Positions 25,785-33,935 of a DNA stretch of 64,000 nt are shown one piece after another (the stretch's first letter is position 1; every line of letters begins with the position of its first letter). The stretch is from Microbulbifer halophilus (GTDB lineage: Bacteria; Pseudomonadota; Gammaproteobacteria; Pseudomonadales; Cellvibrionaceae): the NCBI RefSeq assembly GCF_026183675.1, contig NZ_JAPIVK010000006.1:62001-126000 (forward strand). Direction: 5' to 3'. The notes beneath the pieces are model-generated. The model ran no database searches. It was not told the origin of the DNA and saw nothing but the letters and a program-made list of their open reading frames with translations. A program made the position numbers and the translations under genes.

Positions 25785-27572
25785 CTAGTGGGAATTTCGG
25801 GGAGTGCCGTGGGTTTCGACGATGCGGATATGTTCCTCATCCATTTTCATATCGCCGCCTTCATCCAACTGGGTGACGTGGTTGCGATAGATTTCCTGCC
25901 AGGGGGTCTGATTGACCAGTTGCGGCGGCGGCAGGTCGGCGCGGCGGCGTTGCAGTTCCTCTTCGCTTACCAGCACGTCGACGCGGTTGTTGTTCAGGTC
26001 CACCTGCACCCGGTCGTCGGTCTGCAGCAGCGCCAGCCCGCCGCCGGCGGCGGCCTCCGGCGAGGCGTTCAGGATCGACGGGCTGGCGGAGGTGCCGCTC
26101 TGGCGGCCGTCGCCGATACAGGGCAGGCCGGTGACGCCGCGCTTGATCAGGTAGTCCGGCGGGCGCATGTTCACCACCTCGGCGGAGCCGGGGTAACCCA
26201 GCGGACCGCAGTTGCGGATTACCAGGATGCAGTGCTCGTCCATTTCCAGCGCCGGGTCGTCGATGCGGTGGTGGTAGTCCTCCGGCCCCTCGAACACGAT
26301 GGCGCGGCCCCGCAGTACATTCGGGTGTTCCGGATTCTGCAGGTAGTGTTCGCGGAAGCTGTCGCCGATCACGGATTTTTTCATGATGGCGCTGTCGAAC
26401 AGATTGCCGCGCATCACCGCAAAGCCGGCGTTTTCCATCAGCGGCTGCGTGTAGGGCAGGATCACTTTTTCGTTGCGCGGTACCTGCTCGCCGTAGAGTT
26501 CGCCCAGGGTCTTGCCGCTGACATTGCGGCAACTGCCGTCGGCGACGCCGGCGCGCAGCAGTTCGCCCATCACCGCTGGCACGCCGCCGGCGCGATAGAA
26601 ATCCTCCCCCAGGAATTCGCCCGCGGGCTGGCAGTTCACCAGCAGCGGGATTTCCTCGCCGTGATCCTGCCAGTCCTCGAGGGACAGCTTCACCCCCAGG
26701 CGGTTGGCGATGGCCTGCAGATGCGGCGGCGCATTGGTGGAGCCGCCGATGGCGGAGCAGAGGCGGATGGCGTTGAGGAAGGATTCCCGGGTCATGATAT
26801 CGGAGGGCTTCAGGTCCTCGAACACCATATCGACGATGCGCTTGCCGGTGTGGAAGGCGATGGCCGGGCGCTCCTTGTAGGTCGCGGGAATCGCCGCACA
26901 GCCGGGCAGCGACATGCCCATCGCTTCCGCCAGGCTGTTCATGGTCAGCGCCGTGCCCATGGTGTTGCAGTGGCCGACGCTGGGTGCGGAAGCGGTGACA
27001 TTGTCCATGAACTGTTCGTAGTCGATATCGCCGCGGGCGTAGTCCTCGCGGGAGGTCCAGATGATGGAGCCTGATCCCACGCGCTGATCGGTATCCTCGC
27101 GCCCCCAACCGTTCAGCATGGGGCCGCCGGACAGCACGATGGCGGGAATATCCACTGCCGCCGCGGCCATCAGGGTGGCCGGCGTGGTCTTGTCGCAGCC
27201 GGTGGTCAGCACCACACCGTCGAGCGGGTAGCCGTAGAGGATTTCCACCAGCCCCAGGTAGGCCAGGTTGCGGTCCAGGGCCGCGGTGGGCCTTTTGCCC
27301 ATCTCGGCGATCGGGTGCACCGGAAACTCGAAAGGCACACCGCCGGCATCGCGGATCCCCTCGCGCACGCGCCGGGCGAGATCCATATGGTGGCGGTTGC
27401 AGGGGGTGAGGTCGTTGCCGGTCTGGGCGATACCGATGATGGGCCTGCCGGACTGCAATTCCTCGCGGGTGAGGCCGTAGTTCAGGTAGCGCTCGATATA
27501 GATCGCCGTCTGGTCCGGCTGGCTCGGGTCATTGAACCAGTCCGCGCTTCTGAGTTTCCGCTTCGTATTCAT
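25785..27572 (-). CDS. xylD: D-xylonate dehydratase (IlvD/Edd family)
   Basis: A 595-residue Fe-S dehydratase that turns D-xylonate into 2-keto-3-deoxyxylonate. It matches Caulobacter XylD along its whole length by eye: RSxDWFxxP at the N-terminus, GIAQTG, RPTAALDRNL.YLGLVE, TTGCDKTTPA, GHCNTMGTA, and TPWQEIYR.H..QLD.GG near the end. The iron-sulphur cysteines are C58, C126 and C202. It belongs with xylX and xylC as the Weimberg/Dahms pathway. D-galactonate may also be a substrate, since the window has no DgoD (inference). The start ATG lacks a Shine-Dalgarno sequence (upstream GATTTAACCT). A TATGAT hexamer lies 7 bases before it, so a leaderless transcript is conceivable. Otherwise it is read through from xylX. 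Confidence 0.93.
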   Translation of the reverse strand: MNTKRKLRSADWFNDPSQPDQTAIYIERYLNYGLTREELQSGRPIIGIAQTGNDLTPCNRHHMDLARRVREGIRDAGGVPFEFPVHPIAEMGKRPTAALDRNLAYLGLVEILYGYPLDGVVLTTGCDKTTPATLMAAAAVDIPAIVLSGGPMLNGWGREDTDQRVGSGSIIWTSREDYARGDIDYEQFMDNVTASAPSVGHCNTMGTALTMNSLAEAMGMSLPGCAAIPATYKERPAIAFHTGKRIVDMVFEDLKPSDIMTRESFLNAIRLCSAIGGSTNAPPHLQAIANRLGVKLSLEDWQDHGEEIPLLVNCQPAGEFLGEDFYRAGGVPAVMGELLRAGVADGSCRNVSGKTLGELYGEQVPRNEKVILPYTQPLMENAGFAVMRGNLFDSAIMKKSVIGDSFREHYLQNPEHPNVLRGRAIVFEGPEDYHHRIDDPALEMDEHCILVIRNCGPLGYPGSAEVVNMRPPDYLIKRGVTGLPCIGDGRQSGTSASPSILNASPEAAAGGGLALLQTDDRVQVDLNNNRVDVLVSEEELQRRRADLPPPQLVNQTPWQEIYRNHVTQLDEGGDMKMDEEHIRIVETHGTPRNSH

Positions 27573-27606
27573 AGGTTAAATCATATAATTAATTTCAAGA
27601 CAATGC

Positions 27607-27712
27607 AGGGCCCTGAGGGCCCTTTTGGTCGCCGGGAAGAACTTCGCCCGCAAACAGACTCCTACAGCGGGCCTGTGGCCCGCGGGCGGAGCTGGAGCCG
27701 CGGTCCCAGGCA
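27607..27712. repeat. Repeat DNA between xylX and xylD
   Basis: It contains the hairpin GGGCCCtgaGGGCCC (about 27608-27622) and a copy of the GGCCC/GAGCTC element (27664-27712: GCGGGCCTGTGGCCCGC then GGAGCTGGAGCC). No gene. Confidence 0.5.
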
Positions 27713-27724
27713 GCCCCCAAAAAC

Positions 27725-28921
27725 CTACAGCAGCCCCCTGGCCGCCAGGTTCCGCATCAGCGCGGAGATACCGAATTCCCACTCCGGTGCCTTATCGCTG
27801 GTGGTGACAGTATTGCTCAGCGCACCCAGTTTGGGCGAGCTGATACGCACGCGGTCGCCCTCCTTGTGGGTGAAGCCCATGCTCTCATTGTCGCGATCCT
27901 GGGTGGGCGCGAACAGGGTGCCGGTAAACAGGGCCACGCCATCCGGGTACTGATGGGTGCGGCCGATGGTCTGCTCCACCAGGTTCAGCGGGTCGCGGCT
28001 GATTTCGCTCATGGGGCTGACTTCGCGCAGCGCGAAACCGTCTTCGCCCTCGATCTCCAGGGTCACTTCGGCGGAGCGCACATCGTCGATGGAGAAGGTG
28101 TTATCGAACAGGCGGATAAAGGGCCCGATGGCGCAGGAGGCGTTGTTGTCCTTGGCCTTGCCCAGCAGCAGGGCGCTGCGGCCCTCGATATCGCGCAGGT
28201 TGACGTCGTTGCCGAGGGTGGCGCCGACGGTCTTGCCGCGGCTGTCGACGATCAGCACCACTTCCGGTTCCGGGTTGTTCCAGGAGGAAACCGGGTGCAC
28301 CCCCACCTGCTCGCAGGGCCCCACCGACGACAGCGGCTGAGATTTGGTAAACACCTCGGCGAAGGGGCCGATGCCCACTTCCAGGTACTGGGACCAGATA
28401 CCCGCTTCCTGCAGCGCCGCCTTCAGGGATTCCGCCTCTTCCGAACCGGGCACCACGCCCGAGATATCGCCGCCGATTTTCTCCGCCAGCTTCCCCCGCA
28501 GCTCTTTGGCGCGGGCGGGATCGCCGGCGGCGCGCTCCTCGATGACCCGTTCCAGCATGGAACAGACAAAGGTCACACCGCAGGCCTTGATCGCCTGCAG
28601 GTCCACCGGCGCGAGGAAGTGCGGCACGGATTCATCGCGCTCCGCCGCCTGTGTATTGCGCAGGATTTCCTCCACGGAGCCGATGCGCTGTGCCCGGCCC
28701 AGGTCCGCGCTGTCGGGGCCGAAGCCCGTTTCCAGCAGTTGCGCCAGCGTCGGTGCCAGCGGGCTCAAATCGAAGACGCCGTCTTCGCACAGCCACACCG
28801 GGCTGGGGCCGGCGACGCCGGAGGGCGACAGTGCGGCCGGTACCCGGGCGCGGCCCAGCAGCGTGCCGGCCAGGCCGTCTTCCGGCAGGATTTGTGTTTG
28901 CGGGTTTTCGTTCGCTGTCAT
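27725..28921 (-). CDS. xylX: 2-keto-3-deoxy-D-xylonate dehydratase (FAH family)
   Basis: A 398-residue fumarylacetoacetate-hydrolase-fold enzyme that dehydrates 2-keto-3-deoxyxylonate to alpha-ketoglutarate semialdehyde, the Weimberg step. It matches Caulobacter XylX closely: LERVIEERA, PGSE.….LK.AL, WSQYLEV.IGP.AE.FTK, SSWNNPEPEVVLI, GNDVNLRD.EGRSALLL, KAKDNNASCAIGPFIRLFD, HQYPDG.ALF.GTLFAP and a final NLAARGLL. The ATG at 28921 follows GGAAGT. Upstream in-frame codons to 29494 are only the shadow of the next gene. A near-perfect LacI-type operator lies 20-33 bases before the start. It is followed by xylD on the same strand. Confidence 0.93.
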   Translation of the reverse strand: MTANENPQTQILPEDGLAGTLLGRARVPAALSPSGVAGPSPVWLCEDGVFDLSPLAPTLAQLLETGFGPDSADLGRAQRIGSVEEILRNTQAAERDESVPHFLAPVDLQAIKACGVTFVCSMLERVIEERAAGDPARAKELRGKLAEKIGGDISGVVPGSEEAESLKAALQEAGIWSQYLEVGIGPFAEVFTKSQPLSSVGPCEQVGVHPVSSWNNPEPEVVLIVDSRGKTVGATLGNDVNLRDIEGRSALLLGKAKDNNASCAIGPFIRLFDNTFSIDDVRSAEVTLEIEGEDGFALREVSPMSEISRDPLNLVEQTIGRTHQYPDGVALFTGTLFAPTQDRDNESMGFTHKEGDRVRISSPKLGALSNTVTTSDKAPEWEFGISALMRNLAARGLL

Positions 28922-28940
28922 ACTTCCATCACTTCCGCTT

Positions 28941-28954
28941 CGTAAACGTTTACA
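28941..28954. promoter_or_regulatory. LacI-type operator before xylX (13/14)
   Basis: It reads CGTAAACGTTTACA, one base off the perfect TGTAAACGTTTACA palindrome. It lies in the 5' leader or promoter of xylX, about 20 bases before the ATG. Confidence 0.7.
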
Positions 28955-28980
28955 TTCCACCTTGAAAAAATGTGCCGATC

Positions 28981-29025
28981 GGGCGGGCCTGCGGCCCGCT
29001 TGCCGGGCTGGGGCCCGGCGCTCCC
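28981..29025. repeat. GGCCC/GAGCTC-family repeat
   Basis: GGGCGGGCCTGCGGCCCGC then GCCGGGCTGGGGCCCGGCG, two hairpins in a row between the xylC stop and the xylX leader, related to the element at 12852. Confidence 0.55.
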
Positions 29026-29028
29026 GGC

Positions 29029-29916
29029 TCAGCCGCGGAACAGCGGCTGTTCGACCCCGCGCACACCCGGCTTGCAGCGGAAGAGGCCGCCGGCCAGCGG
29101 CTGTTCGGCCAGTTCCCGCTCGCCCAGGCCCTTGCGCGCGGTGGTGATCAGCAGCGTGTCCCGATCCGGGCCGGCGAAGGTGCAGCTGGTGACATTGGCC
29201 ACCGGCAGTTCGATGCGGCCGATCGCCTCGCCCGCAGGGGAAAAGCGCGTGATGCCCCAGCCGTTCCAGTGGCACTGCCACAGGCAGCCCTCGGCATCCA
29301 CGGTATGGCCGTCCGGGAAACCGGAATCCTCCGGCAGTTCCAGGAAGACACGCCGATTGTTCGGCCGGCCCTGTGCGTCCAGGTCGAAGGTGTAGACGGT
29401 GCGCTTCGGGGTGTCGTTGTGATACATGGTGCGGCCGTCCGGGCTGAAAGCCGGGCCGTTGGTGATCACATAGCCGTCGTCCTGCGCTCGCCACTGCAGG
29501 TCGCCGTCCAGGCGGTAGAGGACGCCGGTGGGCTTTTCCTCGCCGTCGTCCATACTGCCGGCCCAGAAGTTGCCGCGGCCGTCCACCTTGCCGTCGTTGA
29601 AGCGGTTGCCGGGCAGATCCGCCTCCGGGCCACCCAGGGGATGCACCGCGGCCTCTTCACCGCGCAGGTCGACGGTGGCAAAGCCCTCGCGGAAGGTGCC
29701 CACGAAGCCGCCACCGGCCCGCGGCGCCAGTGCGCTGAGCGGGCTGTCGAACTGCCAGCTGCGGCGGTTGCCACCATCGATATCACAGCGGTGCAACTGC
29801 ATCCGCTTGATATCCACCCAGTAGAGCGCGCGCTCGCGCTCCACCCACAGGGGGCCCTCGCCGAGGGTGGCGCCGGCTTCCCAGATACACTGCAGATCCC
29901 GATCGTACTGCTGCAT
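29029..29916 (-). CDS. xylC: Sugar-acid lactonase, SMP-30/gluconolactonase family
   Basis: A 295-residue six-bladed propeller lactonase that hydrolyses xylonolactone (and probably galactonolactone). The metal-binding residues of the family are in place: E20 in LGEGPLW, the asparagine in NRFNDGKVD, N and D in ITNGPAFSPDG, and the aspartate in GFPDGHTVD. ATG 29916 has GGAAGG six bases upstream. The TTG two codons earlier would overlap the transporter stop and is less likely. Only two bases separate it from the sugar MFS gene, so it is cotranscribed with it from the operator-controlled promoter at 31514-31551. Assigned as XylC by context and family, not by proven substrate. Confidence 0.88.
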   Translation of the reverse strand: MQQYDRDLQCIWEAGATLGEGPLWVERERALYWVDIKRMQLHRCDIDGGNRRSWQFDSPLSALAPRAGGGFVGTFREGFATVDLRGEEAAVHPLGGPEADLPGNRFNDGKVDGRGNFWAGSMDDGEEKPTGVLYRLDGDLQWRAQDDGYVITNGPAFSPDGRTMYHNDTPKRTVYTFDLDAQGRPNNRRVFLELPEDSGFPDGHTVDAEGCLWQCHWNGWGITRFSPAGEAIGRIELPVANVTSCTFAGPDRDTLLITTARKGLGERELAEQPLAGGLFRCKPGVRGVEQPLFRG

Positions 29917-29918
29917 GA

Positions 29919-31364
29919 TCAACCTTCCATCTGTTCCAGTTCGCGGCCGCGGGTCTCGCGCACATATTTACCCACGAAGAAGATCGAGATGGCCGCGGCC
30001 AGTGCATAGAGACCGTAGCTGCCGGACAGCTGGATCGAGGCCAGCAGTATCGGGAAGGACAGCGTGATGCCGAAGTTGGCCAGCCACTGCGCCAGGCCGC
30101 TGACGGCGAGGCCGGAACCGCGCATCTGGTTGGGGAACATCTCCCCCAGCATGACCCACATCACCGGGCCCCAGGAGGCGTTGAAGAAGACCACATAGGC
30201 GTTGGCCGCCAGCAGCGCGACCACGCCGATGCCGTCGGACAGGCTCAGCGAGCCGCTCTCGTCGATGGTGGCCTGGGAGAAGGCCCCGGCCATGATCGCC
30301 AGGGTGATCGTCATGCCGATGGAACCGAACCACAGCAGCGGTTTGCGCCCGATCTTGTCCACCAGGATCAGCGCGGTGATCACCGCGGCGATACTCACCG
30401 CACCGGAGACCACATTGATCAGCAGCGCGTCGCTCTCGGTAAAGCCCACCGACTGCCATAGCACGGCGCCGTAGTAGAAGACCACATTGATGCCCACCAG
30501 TTGCTGGAACACCGCCAGGCCGATACCCACCCAGACGATGGAGCGCAGTTTGCCGCTGGCCGGGTCGAACAGGTCTCTCAGGCTGGGGCGGTGATCCTCC
30601 GCCAGGGACTCGCGGATCTCGTCGACTTTCTCACCGCCGGCGCGCTCGCCGAACAGTTTACCCAACACCTTCTCGGCGCCGTCGCCCCGGCCGCTGGCCA
30701 CCAGAAAGCGCGGGCTCTCGGGAATAAAGTAGAGGCCCACCAGGAAGACCGCTGCCGGGATCAGCTCCATCCAGAACATCCAGCGCCAGGCCTCGAAGCC
30801 CATCCAGAATTCGCCGGTGGAGGCGCCGGCCCAGTTGGCGATGACGTAGTTACTGACAAAGGCGCAGAAGAGGCCGCAGATGATCGCCACCTGCTGCACC
30901 GTGGCGAGGCGACCGCGATAGGCCGCCGGTGCCACCTCGGCGATGTAGGCCGGCGTCATCACACTGGCGGCGCCCACGGCCAGGCCGCCGAGGATGCGGT
31001 AGATCACGAATTCCAGCGAGCCGGTGGCGATACCGGAGCCCCAGGCGGAGACAACAAAGCAGATTGCCGAGACCACGAGCAGCGTCTTGCGACCGAACCT
31101 GTCCGCCAGGGAGCCGGCAAAAAAGGCGCCGCCGGCGCAGCCCAGCAACATGGAGGCGACATTGAAGCCGGTGCCGGCGCTGTCGGAGTTGAACGCGGCC
31201 TGCAGGCCGTCGACGGTGCCGTTGATTACACCGCTGTCGAAGCCGAACAGGAAACCACCGAGGGTGGCCACGATGCTGATGGCGATCACCATTACATGGT
31301 TGGTTTCGGATTGCGCGGCCGTGGGCGCATCGCCCAGTACGGCGCTATCGGTCGTGGGATTCAT
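29919..31364 (-). CDS. Sugar porter MFS (XylE-like), probable xylose uptake
   Basis: A 481-residue major facilitator of the sugar-porter subfamily with 12 membrane helices. It shows GGFLFGFDSGVINGT in helix 1, ADRFGRK between helices 2 and 3, PESPRFL after helix 6, the sugar-binding QQLVGINVVFYY in helix 7, DKIGRKPLL and the PETRG-type end (VRETRGREL). It would bring D-xylose (or another monosaccharide from xyloglucan) across the inner membrane by proton symport. It is first in the minus-strand operon with xylC. Its promoter (TTTACA-18-TATAAA on the minus strand) overlaps the LacI operator, so it should be repressed without inducer. Confidence 0.9.
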   Translation of the reverse strand: MNPTTDSAVLGDAPTAAQSETNHVMVIAISIVATLGGFLFGFDSGVINGTVDGLQAAFNSDSAGTGFNVASMLLGCAGGAFFAGSLADRFGRKTLLVVSAICFVVSAWGSGIATGSLEFVIYRILGGLAVGAASVMTPAYIAEVAPAAYRGRLATVQQVAIICGLFCAFVSNYVIANWAGASTGEFWMGFEAWRWMFWMELIPAAVFLVGLYFIPESPRFLVASGRGDGAEKVLGKLFGERAGGEKVDEIRESLAEDHRPSLRDLFDPASGKLRSIVWVGIGLAVFQQLVGINVVFYYGAVLWQSVGFTESDALLINVVSGAVSIAAVITALILVDKIGRKPLLWFGSIGMTITLAIMAGAFSQATIDESGSLSLSDGIGVVALLAANAYVVFFNASWGPVMWVMLGEMFPNQMRGSGLAVSGLAQWLANFGITLSFPILLASIQLSGSYGLYALAAAISIFFVGKYVRETRGRELEQMEG

Positions 31365-31685
31365 CTTGTTATTCCCTCACTCACTGTAGCGGCCGCCGTG
31401 CGGCCGGTGTTTATTGTTATCGACGCGGTCTTTGAGAAATCGTTTTAGCAACTAGTGGGCCGCGCGTGAAGCTCTGCAACAGAGGGCACAGCCAAAACCG
31501 CATCGCCGCCCCATTTATACAATTTCCGGCGCATGTATGTAAACGTTTACATCCAGTTGACGGAAAAACCCGAGTCATTACACCCGCAACAGCCTGCCCT
31601 GCAGGCGATGGCAGGCGGCGGTTTTGGCGCGGGCAGCGGCCGCGACGGTGCGCGCGGCGCATCCTGCCCGCCCGCGCATTGCCGC
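31365..31685. other. Intergenic region between sugar MFS and lacI
   Basis: This 321-base gap lies between two minus-strand genes and carries the promoter and operator of the MFS-xylC operon (31514-31551), a GC hairpin GCGGCCGCcgtGCGGCCG near 31389-31405 and the downstream region of lacI. No gene is seen. Confidence 0.5.
31514..31551 (-). promoter_or_regulatory. MFS-xylC promoter with LacI operator over the -35
   Basis: On the minus strand, TTTACA (31543-31538) and TATAAA (31519-31514) are separated by 18 bases. The -35 is the right half of the perfect operator TGTAAACGTTTACA (31538-31551), so repressor binding would block RNA polymerase directly. Confidence 0.7.
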
Positions 31686-32723
31686 TCACTCCGCCGGCGG
31701 CGCCGCGGTGGAGCTGCGCAGCACCAGCCGGTGCGGCACCACCTCCGGCTCGGCGCCGATATCGCCGCCGAGCATGGCGCGGCACAGGCGCTCCATGGTG
31801 TGCTCGCCGATCTCCTCGGCGGGCTGGGCCACGGTGGTCAGCGGCGGCGAGGCAGTGGCGGCATAGCGCACATCGTCGAAGCCGACGATGGAAATATCCG
31901 CGGGTATTGCCAGGCCGTTGGCGCGGATCTCGTGCATGGCGCCGAGCGCCATTTCGTCGGTGGCACAGAAAATGGCCGTCGGGCGCGGCCGCTGCGCCAG
32001 CAGCTCCCGCACCGCGCGCCGGGCGCCATCGATGCTCAGGTCGCCCTCCAGTACCCAGCCGTCATCCACCGCCAGCCCGGCATCTGCCATGGCACCCCGA
32101 TAGCCGCGCTCGCGATCGCTGGTGAGCAGCGAGTCGCGTGCACCGGAAATGAATGCGATGCGCCGGTGACCGAGGCCGATCAGGTGTCGGGAGGCCTCGC
32201 GGGCGGCGCCGACGTTGTCCACACGCACGCTGGGAAAATGGCTCAGTTGCGGTGTCACTGTCTCACAGCCGATCACCACCGGCGGCACGGTGCCATCCGG
32301 GCGACGCTCCAGGGCGCTGCTGCCGGCCCCGCCGTCGCGCATGAACGGCGAGATACTGGCCAGCAGGATGATACCGTCCGCCTGCTTGGAGAAGACCATA
32401 TCGGCGTACTCGTTGAAACCCTCGGTGTTGAACTGGGTTTCGCTGATCAGGATGCTGTAGCCCTCGCGCCGCGCCACGCGCCAGATACCGCGCATCACGC
32501 CGGAGAAAAACGGATCGCCCACCTCCGGCAGCACCACCATCACCAGGCTGGTCTTGCCGCGGCGAAAATTGCGCGCGAGGGCATTGCGCGAGAAGCCGGT
32601 CTTCTCGATTGCCGCCTGCACCTTGAGGCGGGTCTTCTCCCGCACATGTTCGGGGCTGTTCAGATAGCGGGAGACCGTGGCGATGGAAACGCCGGCTTCT
32701 TTGGCAACTTGTTTGATCGACAC
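31686..32723 (-). CDS. LacI-family transcriptional regulator (XylR-like)
   Basis: A 345-residue LacI/GalR repressor. The N-terminal helix-turn-helix (residues 2-21, SIKQVAKEAGVSIATVSRYL) and hinge region (about 50-60) are followed by a periplasmic-binding-protein-like effector domain (VMVVLPEVGDPFFSGVMRGI, then HLIGLGHRRIAFISG, CATDEMALGAM and VGFDDV). It sits between the sugar MFS and the divergent SDR, as LacI-type XylR does beside xylose genes in Caulobacter. Candidate operators of its family lie on both sides (31538, 32763, 32830, 32849), before xylX (28941) and before the GH95 operon (326). The inducer is probably xylose or an early intermediate (inference). The sites at 32763-32862 suggest autoregulation. 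Confidence 0.92.
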   Translation of the reverse strand: MSIKQVAKEAGVSIATVSRYLNSPEHVREKTRLKVQAAIEKTGFSRNALARNFRRGKTSLVMVVLPEVGDPFFSGVMRGIWRVARREGYSILISETQFNTEGFNEYADMVFSKQADGIILLASISPFMRDGGAGSSALERRPDGTVPPVVIGCETVTPQLSHFPSVRVDNVGAAREASRHLIGLGHRRIAFISGARDSLLTSDRERGYRGAMADAGLAVDDGWVLEGDLSIDGARRAVRELLAQRPRPTAIFCATDEMALGAMHEIRANGLAIPADISIVGFDDVRYAATASPPLTTVAQPAEEIGEHTMERLCRAMLGGDIGAEPEVVPHRLVLRSSTAAPPAE

Positions 32724-32762
32724 CTGTGATTTCCTGTGCGAGAGACTTCCGGTCGGGAGTGT

Positions 32763-32862
32763 ATGGTAACGTTTTCAGCGATATTCATCTCACCGGCGCG
32801 CCACTATTACTGCCACGACTCACCTCAATTGTAAACGTTTACATAAAATGGTAGCGTTCACA
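32763..32862. promoter_or_regulatory. Cluster of LacI-type operators between lacI and SDR
   Basis: A perfect TGTAAACGTTTACA (32830-32843) is flanked by two weaker pseudo-palindromes with the same CG centre: TGGTAACGTTTTCA (32763-32776) and TGGTAGCGTTCACA (32849-32862). The perfect and right-hand sites are 19 bp apart from start to start. The region must hold divergent promoters for lacI (minus) and the SDR (plus). Confidence 0.65.
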
Positions 32863-32944
32863 CCAGTTAGGTTTTTCCTATTTGTTTTGTTGTCCCGGCG
32901 GGAGTTTTGCCGGGCAAATCGGCTGTACGGATAGAGATCGCAGT

Positions 32945-33766
32945 ATGAAGAACAACAAGCTGGCGGTAGTCACTGGCGGTACTACCGGCATCGGCAGGGG
33001 TATAGCCCTGCACCTGGCCCGGGCGGGCTGGGATATCGCGGTAAACAACCTGCGCGACGACGTCGAAGCGCGGCAACTGGTAGCGGAAATCGAGTCACTG
33101 GGTCGCGAGGTTCTGTTTGCCCACTGCGATGTAGGTGACAGTAGAGAGGTAGACGCCTTTTACCGCCAGGTGGTGGAACACTTCAATCGGGTGCCCGAGC
33201 TGTTGGTAAACAACGCCGGCGTGCAGACCTGGGCACCGCTGCTGGAACTGTCCGAAGAGGACTGGGACAAGGTGATCCGCACCAATCTGAAGGGCTGCTT
33301 CCTCAATACCCAGCGCGCCGCGCGGCTGATGATCGAGAGCGGTGTGCGCGGCGCCATCGTCAATATCGGCTCCGGCTGCAACAAGCTCGCCTTCCCCAAC
33401 CTCGTCGACTACGCCGCCAGCAAGGGCGGTATCGAAGTGTTCACCAAGACCTCGGCGGTCGAGCTGGGGGAATACGGTATCCGCGTCAACTGTGTGGCGC
33501 CGGGGGGTGTACTGACCGAGCGCACTGAACGCGAGGCCCCGGACTACGCCGGCAGCTGGGCGGCAATCACACCGCTGGGGCGCGTCGGCTACACCGAGGA
33601 TATCGCGCGCGCCGTGGAATTCCTCGCCGACGAAAAGGCCTCATTTATCAGCGGCCAGACCCTCTGGGTAGATGGCGGCGCTTTCAGCAAGGCCAACTGG
33701 CCCTACCCTTCCAGGGAGGATGTCAGCGTCTCCGGCAGCACTTCCACCGTTTCCGCGCAGAGCTGA
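32945..33766 (+). CDS. SDR sugar dehydrogenase (candidate D-xylose 1-dehydrogenase)
   Basis: A 273-residue classical SDR with TGGTTGIG (10-17), NNAG (89-92) and catalytic S143, Y156, K160, ending in a family-typical FISGQTLWVDGG and an unusual Ser/Thr-rich tail. It is divergent from lacI and under the operator cluster, so it is the best candidate for the first xylose-oxidising step of the Weimberg pathway. By sequence it is a generic glucose/sugar dehydrogenase type rather than an obvious XylB. The SDR at 15163 looks more XylB-like, so the two may differ in sugar or act on both. ATG 32945 is chosen. The earlier in-frame ATG at 32882 would add 21 residues of no SDR character. Confidence 0.8.
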   Translation: MKNNKLAVVTGGTTGIGRGIALHLARAGWDIAVNNLRDDVEARQLVAEIESLGREVLFAHCDVGDSREVDAFYRQVVEHFNRVPELLVNNAGVQTWAPLLELSEEDWDKVIRTNLKGCFLNTQRAARLMIESGVRGAIVNIGSGCNKLAFPNLVDYAASKGGIEVFTKTSAVELGEYGIRVNCVAPGGVLTERTEREAPDYAGSWAAITPLGRVGYTEDIARAVEFLADEKASFISGQTLWVDGGAFSKANWPYPSREDVSVSGSTSTVSAQS

Positions 33767-33935
33767 TAGCGCACCCTCCCCCCGGCGGTACAACCCTGTT
33801 TCCGCCCCGGGCTGATCGCCTGCCGGGCGGGCTCCTACTGGCTGTATCCGGATCGAAACTTCGGCCGCTCCAAGACAGGGACCGCGGAGCGGCGCCCCCT
33901 CCCGACTCCCGAAAACTCGAGTGCGAGACGCCCCA

